DNA of 64,000 nucleotides, taken from contig JAGWZK010000001.1 of NCBI GenBank assembly GCA_018968885.1, positions 248,001 to 312,000 of the forward strand, written 5' to 3'. Position numbers and translations under genes: made by a program. Below, piece after piece: positions 8,145 through 16,065 of the stretch; the stretch's first letter is position 1; each line of letters starts with the position of its first letter. This DNA is from Planctomycetota bacterium. GTDB taxonomy: Bacteria > Planctomycetota > Phycisphaerae > Phycisphaerales > UBA1924. The notes under the pieces are model-generated. The model was not told where the DNA came from, made no database searches, and worked only from the letters and a program-made list of their open reading frames with translations.

Positions 8145-10100
8145 TCACTCAGAAATCTTGACGCGGCGGCGGCTGACGCGATACCAACCGATGCCCACGG
8201 CAAAGAGGGCGACGATCGCCGGCACCAGGCCGATATTGATGATCTTCAGATTGGTGCCGAGCTGTTCGACATCCTTGCTCAAATTGAACTTCACATTGCG
8301 AAGCTGCTTGTTGGTCTCGGCGATGTCTTCGCGCAGCTTCTTGATCGTTGCCTGCTGCTCGGCTGTGAGAATCACCGCACCATCCTTCTGATCAGGGCGG
8401 GCACGCTGAATCTCTTCAATCTTGCTCTTGGCCTGCTCCACTTTCTGTTGCAGAGCATCTTCCTCAGCGCGATACTTGGTCTGGGCGGTGGCGAGCATGT
8501 CGCGAACGCGCGTGAAAGGACGGGCGTATTCGCCCCGAGCGCGGATGGAGATCAGATCCTGCGAGCCACCCAGGTTGTCCACCGTGTTGGAGACAAAGTC
8601 GGCGTTGTCGCTGAACTTGCGCATCACGGGAATCTGGCCAAAGAGGCGGTCTTCCTGCACATAGAAGCGATCATCGATGAAGTCGCAATCGGCGATCAGC
8701 ACCACGTTGATTGGGGACTTGCTTTCGGTGAGAGCGGGCTGGGTGGTAGGTTCTTCCTTCTTCTCCACCGGGTTGTTGGGGTCGGGTGTTGCCGCGGGCT
8801 TGCCGGCGGGGAAGGCGGTCTTCACCGGGCCGGTCAATCTCGCAGCAATGGTCAGGCGGCTCTTGCCGGGAACATACTCGGCGATCAACTTCTTGGGATC
8901 GGGCATCATGCCGATCTTGGCGGTGTCGATCAGCATCGCTTCGTCGGTGGATTGCACCAAGGGGGTGACTGTTACCCAGCTTCCTTCGCCACGCCCCGGC
9001 TTATCTTGAATGGAGCCAGCCGTGGCAAAGACGATGCGGTTGAGGTTGCCGGTGATGAGATCGCCACTGACGAGGTTGGAGTCTGCGGGCTTTTCCTTAT
9101 CCATCCGCATATCCACCCAGCCGATGTAGGGGACGGCCTCGCGCTGACCGGGTTGATTGACATTGACCGCACGCTTGAGATCTCCGATGAAGCGCGAATC
9201 CACAATCTCCACACCCCAGGCGTTGAGCAACTTGTTGAGGTTGCTGGCCTTGGGGGCGAGCATCGCTTCCATCTGGTTGCGCGCGTTCATGGGGATATCG
9301 GTTTCGCAATAGGGATCGACCAGTGCGATGAGTCGCCCACCACGAAGCACGAATTGGTCGATGGCATAGAGCGTCTGGTCCTTGAAGTCCTTGGGGTGTA
9401 CCAGCAGCAGCACTTCGATGTCAGCCGGAATCTCGGTGGAATCGACGCCAAGCTCTCGCACTTCGTAAAGCTGGCGCAGTTCGGTGATCACCTGAGAGGG
9501 GCGCTTCTGCTCGGGGCGCTGAGTCTGCGGATTCAGCACGAAGCCGCCTGCGATATTCAATGGAGAGATGAGGCCCACGGCCTTCTTCTTGGGATTGGAG
9601 AGTTGGTAGATGAGTTTGGAGACGTTGTATTCGAGAAAGCGTTCTTCGCTGGGGTCCAGCGCAGGAATCACCTGCACACCATCAGTGGTGTTTTTGCCCA
9701 CCAGACCCATGAATATCGGATCGCGCCCTTGCAGGGGGACAAGGCCTGCCGCTGTGGCACGATCCTCATCTTCGCTGTAGGGGGCGGGGTCGACGACTTG
9801 CAGGAGGACCTTGCCATTGCTCTGCCGCGAAAACTCTTCGAGCAGTTCGCGGACACGCTTGCCGTAGGTGTTGTATGGCTCGACACCGGCAACAGATTTC
9901 TCGCTGAAGTAGTACGTCAGCGTGATGGTGTCGTCAGAATTACGCGCGATGTTGCGAGCACCGTCACTGAGCGTGAAGAGCTTGTCCTGGGTCAAATCCA
10001 CGCGGGCGCGGCGGACGCCTTGGCCGACGAGGATATTGATACCCAGAAACAGGGCGATCAGAATCACGATGGCCAGCAGTGCATTGAATGAACGATTCAT
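8145..10100 (-). CDS. GldG family ABC-associated envelope protein
   Basis: 651 residues with a membrane helix at about 5-27 (LLAIVILIALFLGINILVG) and another near the C-terminus (LVPAIVALFAVGIGWY), giving a large periplasmic body. The opening RVDLTQDKLFTLSDGARNI followed by TLTYYFSEK is characteristic of GldG/IFT52-like (DUF4350-type) proteins. A coiled-coil region (KYRAEEDALQQKVEQAKSK onward, about 540-610) precedes the last helix. In Bacteroidota GldG works with GldA and GldF in gliding/secretion; in planctomycetes the role is not established. It sits 55 bases downstream of the permease gene and upstream of the DUF4340 gene. Confidence 0.82.
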   Translation of the reverse strand: MNRSFNALLAIVILIALFLGINILVGQGVRRARVDLTQDKLFTLSDGARNIARNSDDTITLTYYFSEKSVAGVEPYNTYGKRVRELLEEFSRQSNGKVLLQVVDPAPYSEDEDRATAAGLVPLQGRDPIFMGLVGKNTTDGVQVIPALDPSEERFLEYNVSKLIYQLSNPKKKAVGLISPLNIAGGFVLNPQTQRPEQKRPSQVITELRQLYEVRELGVDSTEIPADIEVLLLVHPKDFKDQTLYAIDQFVLRGGRLIALVDPYCETDIPMNARNQMEAMLAPKASNLNKLLNAWGVEIVDSRFIGDLKRAVNVNQPGQREAVPYIGWVDMRMDKEKPADSNLVSGDLITGNLNRIVFATAGSIQDKPGRGEGSWVTVTPLVQSTDEAMLIDTAKIGMMPDPKKLIAEYVPGKSRLTIAARLTGPVKTAFPAGKPAATPDPNNPVEKKEEPTTQPALTESKSPINVVLIADCDFIDDRFYVQEDRLFGQIPVMRKFSDNADFVSNTVDNLGGSQDLISIRARGEYARPFTRVRDMLATAQTKYRAEEDALQQKVEQAKSKIEEIQRARPDQKDGAVILTAEQQATIKKLREDIAETNKQLRNVKFNLSKDVEQLGTNLKIINIGLVPAIVALFAVGIGWYRVSRRRVKISE

Positions 10101-10155
10101 GGTTGTACTCGCTCTGGTCGTTGTGAATGTGGTCTGCTTAAGAGCAAAAGCCCGC

Positions 10156-10887
10156 TCAACCCTTCTTGGCCTCGATCACCACGGCATTGATGAAGAGAAA
10201 GACACCGATGAGTGAGCCAAAGAACACCACGCCTCGGAAGTCGATCACGCCCTTGGAAATGGATTCGAAGTTTGTCAGGAAGCTCAACGAAGAGAGTGCC
10301 GACACGATGTTGTCAGGAAGCCAGCCACGGAAAACCTTGAGCACGGGGTCAAACCCGATGAGCATGAAGACAAAGCAGACGACGACGGCGATGACAAAGG
10401 CGATCACCTGACTCTTACTGATCGAACTGATGCACTGGCCGATCGCCAGATATCCACCAGCAAGCATGAGCGAGCCCAGATACCCAGCCAGAATCACGCC
10501 GTGATCGGGCTTGCCCAGATACGAAACGGTGATCCACACTGGAAAGGTGAGGACGAGCGCGACGGCTGCGAATGCCCACGCCGCGAGGAACTTACCCAGC
10601 ACCGCGCCGCCCAGGGAAATGGGCAAGGTCAGAAGCAGTTCCAGCGTGCCGCTGCGGCGCTCTTCGGCCCACAGACGCATGCTGATGGCGGGAATCAGGA
10701 ACAGATACAGCCAGGGGTGCCAGTCAAAGAAGATGCGCAGATCTGCATTGCCGTTTTCATACAAACGACCAAGCTGAAATGTGAAGATTCCGGTGAGGAG
10801 CAGGAAGATCACAATGAAGACATAGGCCACGGGAGTGGCGAAGTACCCGGCCAATTCGCGGCGGAAGACAGCAAGAGTTCCTCTCAT
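10156..10887 (-). CDS. ABC-2 type permease (GldF-like)
   Basis: 243 residues, hydrophobic throughout with about six membrane helices. The N-terminus MRGTLAVFRRELAGYF then TPVAYVFIVIFLLLTGIFTF, and the later SMRLWAEERRSGTLELLLTLP, are the hallmarks of GldF/ABC-2 membrane subunits. It forms the transmembrane part of the exporter together with the ATPase encoded just upstream, with which it overlaps by four bases (stop/start ATGA), so the two are translationally coupled. Substrate unknown. Confidence 0.88.
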   Translation of the reverse strand: MRGTLAVFRRELAGYFATPVAYVFIVIFLLLTGIFTFQLGRLYENGNADLRIFFDWHPWLYLFLIPAISMRLWAEERRSGTLELLLTLPISLGGAVLGKFLAAWAFAAVALVLTFPVWITVSYLGKPDHGVILAGYLGSLMLAGGYLAIGQCISSISKSQVIAFVIAVVVCFVFMLIGFDPVLKVFRGWLPDNIVSALSSLSFLTNFESISKGVIDFRGVVFFGSLIGVFLFINAVVIEAKKG

Positions 10888-11828
10888 GCCACACCTCCTG
10901 CTGCGGTGATATCCCGGAAGACGTCATCCAGTCGTCCTGATTCCACCGTCATCTCTTTGACCTCCCATGCCTTGTTGCGCACCAATTGCGACACATCGCC
11001 GACGATGGATTTGCCACCCTTGGCGATCACGCGGCAGGTGACAATGCCATCTTCAGTGCCATTGCCCTCGACTTCGGCAACACCAGCAACCTTGCGGAGT
11101 TCATCAAACACCATCACGCCCTGCGGCGGGCGAACCTTGAGGCACACGGCATTGTGCAGCTTGGATCGCGAAGCGAGTTTGGCAGGAGTCTCATCCGCCA
11201 CCACGCGGCCGCGGGCCACGATCGCAGCGCGAGTGCACACGCTTTCGACTTCCTCCAGAATGTGCGTGGAAAGGATGATGCACTTGTCCTTGGCCATGTC
11301 CTGAATCAACCCGCGCACCTGATGCTTCTGATTGGGATCAAGTCCGTCAGTGGGTTCATCCAGAATCAGCACCGGCGGATCATGCAGAATCGCCTGAGCC
11401 AGGCCCACGCGGCGTTTGAATCCCTTGGACAATGTTTCGATGGGCTGACGAATCACAGAAGCAAGTTGCAGGCGATCAACCACAAAGCCGGTGCGCTTGC
11501 TGGCCACATCGGACGCCATGCCACGGGCCTGAGCAACAAACTTGAAGAGCCCTTCAGGTGTCATGTCTGGGTAAAGAGGGGCACCCTCGGGGAGATAACC
11601 CATGACGGTTTTGACCGCGAGGGGGTCTTTGAGGACATCATGCCCGGCGACGATCGCTGTGCCGCTGGTGGGCGTGAGGAATCCGGCGACCATCTTCATG
11701 GTGGTCGACTTGCCCGCGCCGTTGGGTCCCAGGAAGCCCAGAACCTCGCCCTTGTCGATCTTCAGGGAGATTCCCTGCACGGCTACGAACGAGCCGAATT
11801 CTTTGCGTAGTGCCTGCAACTCGATCAT
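10884..11828 (-). CDS. ABC transporter ATP-binding protein (GldA-like)
   Basis: 314 residues. Walker A GPNGAGKST near 34-42, Q-loop region GYLPEGAPLYPDMT, signature LSKGFKRRVGLAQAIL, Walker B VLILDEPTDGLDPNQ, switch His in ILSTHILEEV. The C-terminal extension of about 90 residues is usual for DrrA/GldA-type ATPases of ABC-2 exporters. It energises the permease encoded immediately downstream and is the promoter-proximal gene of the four-gene set. Confidence 0.92.
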   Translation of the reverse strand: MIELQALRKEFGSFVAVQGISLKIDKGEVLGFLGPNGAGKSTTMKMVAGFLTPTSGTAIVAGHDVLKDPLAVKTVMGYLPEGAPLYPDMTPEGLFKFVAQARGMASDVASKRTGFVVDRLQLASVIRQPIETLSKGFKRRVGLAQAILHDPPVLILDEPTDGLDPNQKHQVRGLIQDMAKDKCIILSTHILEEVESVCTRAAIVARGRVVADETPAKLASRSKLHNAVCLKVRPPQGVMVFDELRKVAGVAEVEGNGTEDGIVTCRVIAKGGKSIVGDVSQLVRNKAWEVKEMTVESGRLDDVFRDITAAGGVA

Positions 11829-11939
11829 GGTCGTCGGCTCCTTGCAGCTGCCTTTGCGATAGGCCGCCAGTTGCGATCAGAAGTGTTTGTCATCGCATCA
11901 CTTACGGAGCAAAAAACACCTCCGCAGAGTGCCACCAAA

Positions 11940-11969
11940 CCCCAGGTCATCCAGACTGATCACCTGGGG
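11940..11969 (-). terminator. Hairpin, possible terminator of the class IV aminotransferase gene
   Basis: Stem CCCCAGGTCATC / GATCACCTGGGG (12 pairs, one mismatch) with loop CAGACT. It lies about 50 bases past the stop of the minus-strand gene at 12017. On the minus strand the stem is followed only by TTTGG, so termination would be weak. A TTTTTT run occurs further on, near 11911-11916. Confidence 0.4.
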
Positions 11970-12016
11970 GATTGTTATATGCAGGTTGTTGAGGATGCGC
12001 GTGCCGCCAGAATCCG

Positions 12017-12967
12017 TCAGGCATCGACCTGCTCGCGCCAGTTGGCGACCCATTGTTGAGTTATCGGGCCTACAGATCCGCCGCCGATCATCTCGCGTTC
12101 CAGCCGCGTGACGGGGAGTACGCCAAAGCTCGAATTAGTGACGACAACCTCGTCCGCCTTGAGGAGATCGTCTATCGAGACGAGGCGTTTGGTGACTTTG
12201 AGTCCTAAGCCGCTGGCCCAATCCAGGACGTGGCTGCGAGTGATGCCGGGGAGGACGGGGGCGCGGAGCCGCACCCCTGCCGGACCGGGACCAGCAGTGC
12301 TACTCCCTTCGGTTTCTTCACCACGAGCGATGGGTGTAACGACCTGACCGTCTCTGACCAGAATCAGGTTTGAGACACACCCGCCGCAGAGGTGATTGGT
12401 AACGGAGAAGACGAGTGCCTCGCCAGCGCGCTTGGCGGCGGCTTTCCGGAGTTCGCGTAAGCGTGTCCAGTAATTCAGCGTCTTGTGTCCTTCGCCTTCG
12501 TCGAGGGGGTTCGCGCGGAAATCAGCGACGACGACACTGATGCCGTTGTCGTACATCTCTACGGGATAGGCGATAGCAGGTTGCGAGACGACGAGTACGG
12601 TGGGACCGGCGTTTTCGGCTTTGCCGCCGGCGAGGAGGTTGAGATCGCCACCGGTCACCGTGAGCCGCACACGCTGGCGCGGCGTACCGTCACGCTCGAC
12701 GGTGGCGACAACGGCTTCCTCGAGTGCAGCGAGATTGAGTTCGCGCGTCAGTCCGAGTTCCTTGGCCGAGATCGCTAAGCGCGCCAGATGCTCGTCGAGG
12801 CCTATGACGCGGGCCTCGCCCCCGGACATGACGGCGGTCATGGTTTCAAAGAGGCCTACAGCGTGCTGCAAACCAGCATCAAAGGCCGAAATGCGGGCAT
12901 CACCCGGAGCAAGAAACTCACCATTGACCAGCACAGTTGGCATGTGCCAAGGATAAGTCGCTCGCAT
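12017..12967 (-). CDS. Class IV PLP aminotransferase (IlvE/PabC/DAAT superfamily)
   Basis: 316 residues. Fold-type IV features: FLAPGDARISAFDAGLQHAVGLFETM at the N-terminus (shorter pieces are diagnostic), the RVRLTVTGG strand, probable PLP lysine in GHKTLNYWTRL, and a VSNLILVRDGQVVTP segment. The usual Glu of the EGxxSN loop is replaced: the sequence reads NHLCGGCVSN, with two cysteines, so substrate class (branched-chain amino acid, D-amino acid or aminodeoxychorismate) is uncertain. An internal Met at 12943 (MPTVLVNGEF) is an equally plausible start; the upstream start is preferred weakly because GAGG precedes it by 10 bases. It lies 12 bases downstream of the GT41 gene, probably in one transcript. 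Confidence 0.8.
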   Translation of the reverse strand: MRATYPWHMPTVLVNGEFLAPGDARISAFDAGLQHAVGLFETMTAVMSGGEARVIGLDEHLARLAISAKELGLTRELNLAALEEAVVATVERDGTPRQRVRLTVTGGDLNLLAGGKAENAGPTVLVVSQPAIAYPVEMYDNGISVVVADFRANPLDEGEGHKTLNYWTRLRELRKAAAKRAGEALVFSVTNHLCGGCVSNLILVRDGQVVTPIARGEETEGSSTAGPGPAGVRLRAPVLPGITRSHVLDWASGLGLKVTKRLVSIDDLLKADEVVVTNSSFGVLPVTRLEREMIGGGSVGPITQQWVANWREQVDA

Positions 12968-12979
12968 GGCGTGTGCGCC

Positions 12980-14755
12980 TCATTTAGAGGGCTGATTGCA
13001 GTACGAAGCCCACATGTGACGCAACACGCGCTCGAAATCGCGGCACCAGGCCTGCCCATTGCAGAGCGTGGAGGCCAGCAGTTGCGAGCGAAGCGATGAG
13101 CGGAGCGCCGCGCGGCCCGAGGCATCCGCAGCGAGAGCCGAAGCGATCTGCTGGTAGTGCGTCTCGTCCCTGGCGATCCACTCTGGATGACCAAGGTGCG
13201 TGAGGAGCGACACTCCCACGCGGCTGGCGTGGCTTTGACCTTCCAGCACCACCACGGGCAAGCCCATGAAGATCGCTTCGCAGGTTGTTGTCGTGCCGTG
13301 ATACGGGAAGGTGTCGAGGGCGATATCCATCTGCGAATACAGATCCAAATGTTCGCGCAGACCGAGAGTGGCGGTGTGCAGCACGAGCCGCGAAGGGTCC
13401 ACCCCTGCCGCGGCAAGGCGGTCGCGGGTGCGCTGCTGAGATTCGGCATCATCGAGGCCGATGGTTTTCAAGAGCAGCCGCGAACCGGGGTGGGCCAGCA
13501 CGACGCGCGACCAGAGCGCGACGGTGCGATCAGTGACCTTTTGCAGAGAATTGAAACTGCCGAAGGTCAGCGGCCGATTTGGAGCGATTGATGGCTCCGG
13601 GCTCGCATCCGGGGGCGGTGGCGCGTAACAGAGAAAACACCCGTCCATGCGCTCCAGGCGTTCGATGTAATGCGGGTCAGTGAGTCCGGGAGGGTCGGTA
13701 AGGGCATCGACGATGCGGTGGCCGACTGCGGCGAGGCCCGTGGAGTGCGGATAGCCGCAATACGTGGCCTGAACGGGAGCGGGTCGATTGTGCAGCACAC
13801 CCAGACGATGGCCGACGGTGTGCCCGTGCAGATCAATGAGGATGTCCGTGTGATCATCCCACACTTGCATGGCGATCTTGTTGTCGCTCAATGCGCGGCA
13901 GTCGCGCCACAGATCTGCTTGCTTCTTCAAGCGTTCAGTGAAGTCGTCGCCGGGGTTGGTCGTGGAATAGACCACAATTTCAAACTGGGTGCGATCGGCG
14001 AATCTCAGCAGCGGCTCAATAAAGAACGCGACGGAGTGGCGGCGCATATCAGCAGAGAGAAGGCCGATGCGAATGCGCCGCGAGGCATCGCGTGTCTGTG
14101 GATATTCCACCACCGGAGTGCGATAGGCGCGGCTGAGAACCTCGCCAAAGCGTCTGTGCACAAAGGCAACGCGGGCCGGGTCCATACCGTCGATGTAGTT
14201 GCTGGCGTTGCTGATCATTGCCGCGAGGAGATGAGAGTGGGGGACACGCTTGAGAGCGTCCTCGAGAAAGGCAATGGCTTCGGCGGGGCGACCGCTGGTG
14301 AGCATGACTCCGGCCTTGGCACTGATCAGGTTCTCGTTGTCGGGTTGTGTGCGCAGGCCGTTGCCATACGCCTCTTCGGCCTCGCGAAAGCGCCCCTGAT
14401 ACTTGAGCACCGATCCCAACCCCTGCCACGCGTTGACCCAGTTGTGATCAATCGCGAGCACGCGGCGGAAGATCTCTTCGGCCTTGGGAAGCTGATCAAG
14501 TTGCCCCAGCGTGTTGCCGTAGGTGGTCAGAATGTGGGGATTCTGCGGCGCCAATTTACTGGCGGTTTCAGAGTAATACAGCGACTTCTGATGCTCGGCC
14601 TTGTGAATCAGCACCACCGCCATGGCATCGTAGTAGTAGGGGTTTTTGGGCTCGGCGCGGATGAGCTTCTGTAGTTCGGCCACGGCGCGGTCATACTGCC
14701 CCGCGGAAAGAAACGCCTGAACCTGCTGCTGTTTGGCCGGAGGAAAAGTGCTCAT
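12980..14755 (-). CDS. TPR protein with O-GlcNAc-transferase-like (GT41) domain
   Basis: 591 residues. Residues about 1-190 are tetratricopeptide repeats (for example AVAELQKLIRAEPKNPYYYD, WVNAWQGLGSVLKYQGRFRE). The remainder matches the bacterial SPINDLY/OGT C-terminal domain: MRRHSVAFFIEPLLRFADR with the conserved His, DILIDLHGHTVGHRLGVL, RPAPVQATYCGYPHSTGL, a CFLCYAPP segment, LTFGSFNSLQKVTDRTVALW, RLVLHTATLGLREHLDLYSQ, DIALDTFPYHGTTTTCEA. These enzymes move a sugar (GlcNAc in the eukaryotic case) from a nucleotide donor to protein Ser/Thr. The bacterial acceptors are largely unknown. It is cytoplasmic, with no signal peptide. Confidence 0.85.
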   Translation of the reverse strand: MSTFPPAKQQQVQAFLSAGQYDRAVAELQKLIRAEPKNPYYYDAMAVVLIHKAEHQKSLYYSETASKLAPQNPHILTTYGNTLGQLDQLPKAEEIFRRVLAIDHNWVNAWQGLGSVLKYQGRFREAEEAYGNGLRTQPDNENLISAKAGVMLTSGRPAEAIAFLEDALKRVPHSHLLAAMISNASNYIDGMDPARVAFVHRRFGEVLSRAYRTPVVEYPQTRDASRRIRIGLLSADMRRHSVAFFIEPLLRFADRTQFEIVVYSTTNPGDDFTERLKKQADLWRDCRALSDNKIAMQVWDDHTDILIDLHGHTVGHRLGVLHNRPAPVQATYCGYPHSTGLAAVGHRIVDALTDPPGLTDPHYIERLERMDGCFLCYAPPPPDASPEPSIAPNRPLTFGSFNSLQKVTDRTVALWSRVVLAHPGSRLLLKTIGLDDAESQQRTRDRLAAAGVDPSRLVLHTATLGLREHLDLYSQMDIALDTFPYHGTTTTCEAIFMGLPVVVLEGQSHASRVGVSLLTHLGHPEWIARDETHYQQIASALAADASGRAALRSSLRSQLLASTLCNGQAWCRDFERVLRHMWASYCNQPSK

Positions 14756-14781
14756 GCTTGATCGCTCTTACATACGGACCT

Positions 14782-16005
14782 TTACAGACGAGATTTCACC
14801 CATTCGCGGGCTGCGCGGTCTGATGTCATGACATCAGCAAGTGAGTTGCATCGCCGGCTGGGAACACTCTCCAGCGCACCAATCACCAATTCAGCGATTC
14901 GCGAGAATGGCATGGGCGGGGCGGATTCATTCAGGAATCGTCCTACGGCCTCTTCGTTGGCCGCATTCAGAATTGCCCCGCGCGTCGTGTCGCTGCGCCC
15001 GGGACCGATGCACTCACGCCACAGCGCGGCACCAGGAAAGCGATTCTCATCCACGGGCTCAAAGCTCAACGAGCTCAATGTGGCAAAATCGATGCGTCCG
15101 CATTGGCCCTGATCGCGGGCCGGGTATGTGAGTGCCAACTGGATTGGTGTGCGCATGTCGGGCATTCCCAACTGCGCCAGTGCGGCGCCATCCACGGTCT
15201 CCACGATGGCGTGCACAATGGATTGCGGATGCACGATGGCACCCAATCGTTCCGGGCCAAGACCAAACAGCCAATGTGCTTCAATCAGTTCCAGTGATTT
15301 GTTGATCAGCGTTGCTGAATCGATGGTGATCTTGCCACCCATCCGCCATGTCGGGTGCTTGAGGGCATCTGCGCGAGTGGCGCGGCTGATATCCGATGTG
15401 CTCCAGGTGCGGAAGGGGCCACCACTGGCCGTCAGCAGTACCCGCGCAATCTGATGATGGCGATCTTCGCAGGGCGGATACACCGGCACGGCTTCGTAGG
15501 GATAGACGCCACTGAGGGCCTGCCACACGGCGGAGTGTTCGCTGTCGATGGGGAGGAGCATGCACCGCGAACTTGCCGCGATCATCACGCTTCCGGCAGC
15601 GACCAGGGTCTCTTTATTGGCGATGGCAACCTGGGGGCACACCTCGATGGCCGCCAGTGTCGCGGGCAGCCCAGCCGCGCCCACCATGGCGGCGATCACT
15701 AGATCCGGCTTGACGTCTCTGACCAATTGTTCGGCAGCGCTCGTCCCGCGCCGGGCCTGACGCAATTCTTCAGGCAGCGACTCGCGAGATGTGGTGTCAT
15801 CCGCCAGCGCGACTGCCCGCACACCGAAGCGGCGCGCCTGCTGGGCCAGCAGCGGAGCATTTCGCCCCGCAGCCAGTCCGGCGATCTGATAGTGAAAGGT
15901 GGTCTGGCGGTTCATCTCCAGATGGTTGAGATGTTCAATGACATCCAGCGCCTGATTTCCGATGGAACCGGTCGAACCCAGAATGACCACTCGCTTGCTC
16001 GTCAT
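14782..16005 (-). CDS. dxr: 1-deoxy-D-xylulose-5-phosphate reductoisomerase
   Basis: 407 residues from the ATG at 16005, chosen because the protein then starts MTSKRVVILGSTGSIGNQAL, the universal Dxr N-terminus with its NADPH-binding GSTGSIG, and GGAG lies 5 bases upstream. The open frame extends to 16062 without support. Other landmarks: AIANKETLVAAGS, LPIDSEHSAVWQAL (metal-binding Asp/Glu), LTASGGPFR, HPTWRMGGKITIDSATLINK, HPQSIVHAIVE and LNAANEEAV. It catalyses the committed step of the MEP isoprenoid pathway, making 2-C-methylerythritol 4-phosphate. Confidence 0.96.
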   Translation of the reverse strand: MTSKRVVILGSTGSIGNQALDVIEHLNHLEMNRQTTFHYQIAGLAAGRNAPLLAQQARRFGVRAVALADDTTSRESLPEELRQARRGTSAAEQLVRDVKPDLVIAAMVGAAGLPATLAAIEVCPQVAIANKETLVAAGSVMIAASSRCMLLPIDSEHSAVWQALSGVYPYEAVPVYPPCEDRHHQIARVLLTASGGPFRTWSTSDISRATRADALKHPTWRMGGKITIDSATLINKSLELIEAHWLFGLGPERLGAIVHPQSIVHAIVETVDGAALAQLGMPDMRTPIQLALTYPARDQGQCGRIDFATLSSLSFEPVDENRFPGAALWRECIGPGRSDTTRGAILNAANEEAVGRFLNESAPPMPFSRIAELVIGALESVPSRRCNSLADVMTSDRAAREWVKSRL

Positions 16006-16065
16006 GCACGCTCCACACACTCTGCACGCCTGCCCACGCAGATGGACCGACAGCGCAACCAAAAG

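Noticed and set aside
8448-10091. 547-codon plus-strand open frame
   Set aside because: Antisense to the GldG-like gene; residues are Gly/Val/His-rich without any domain pattern.
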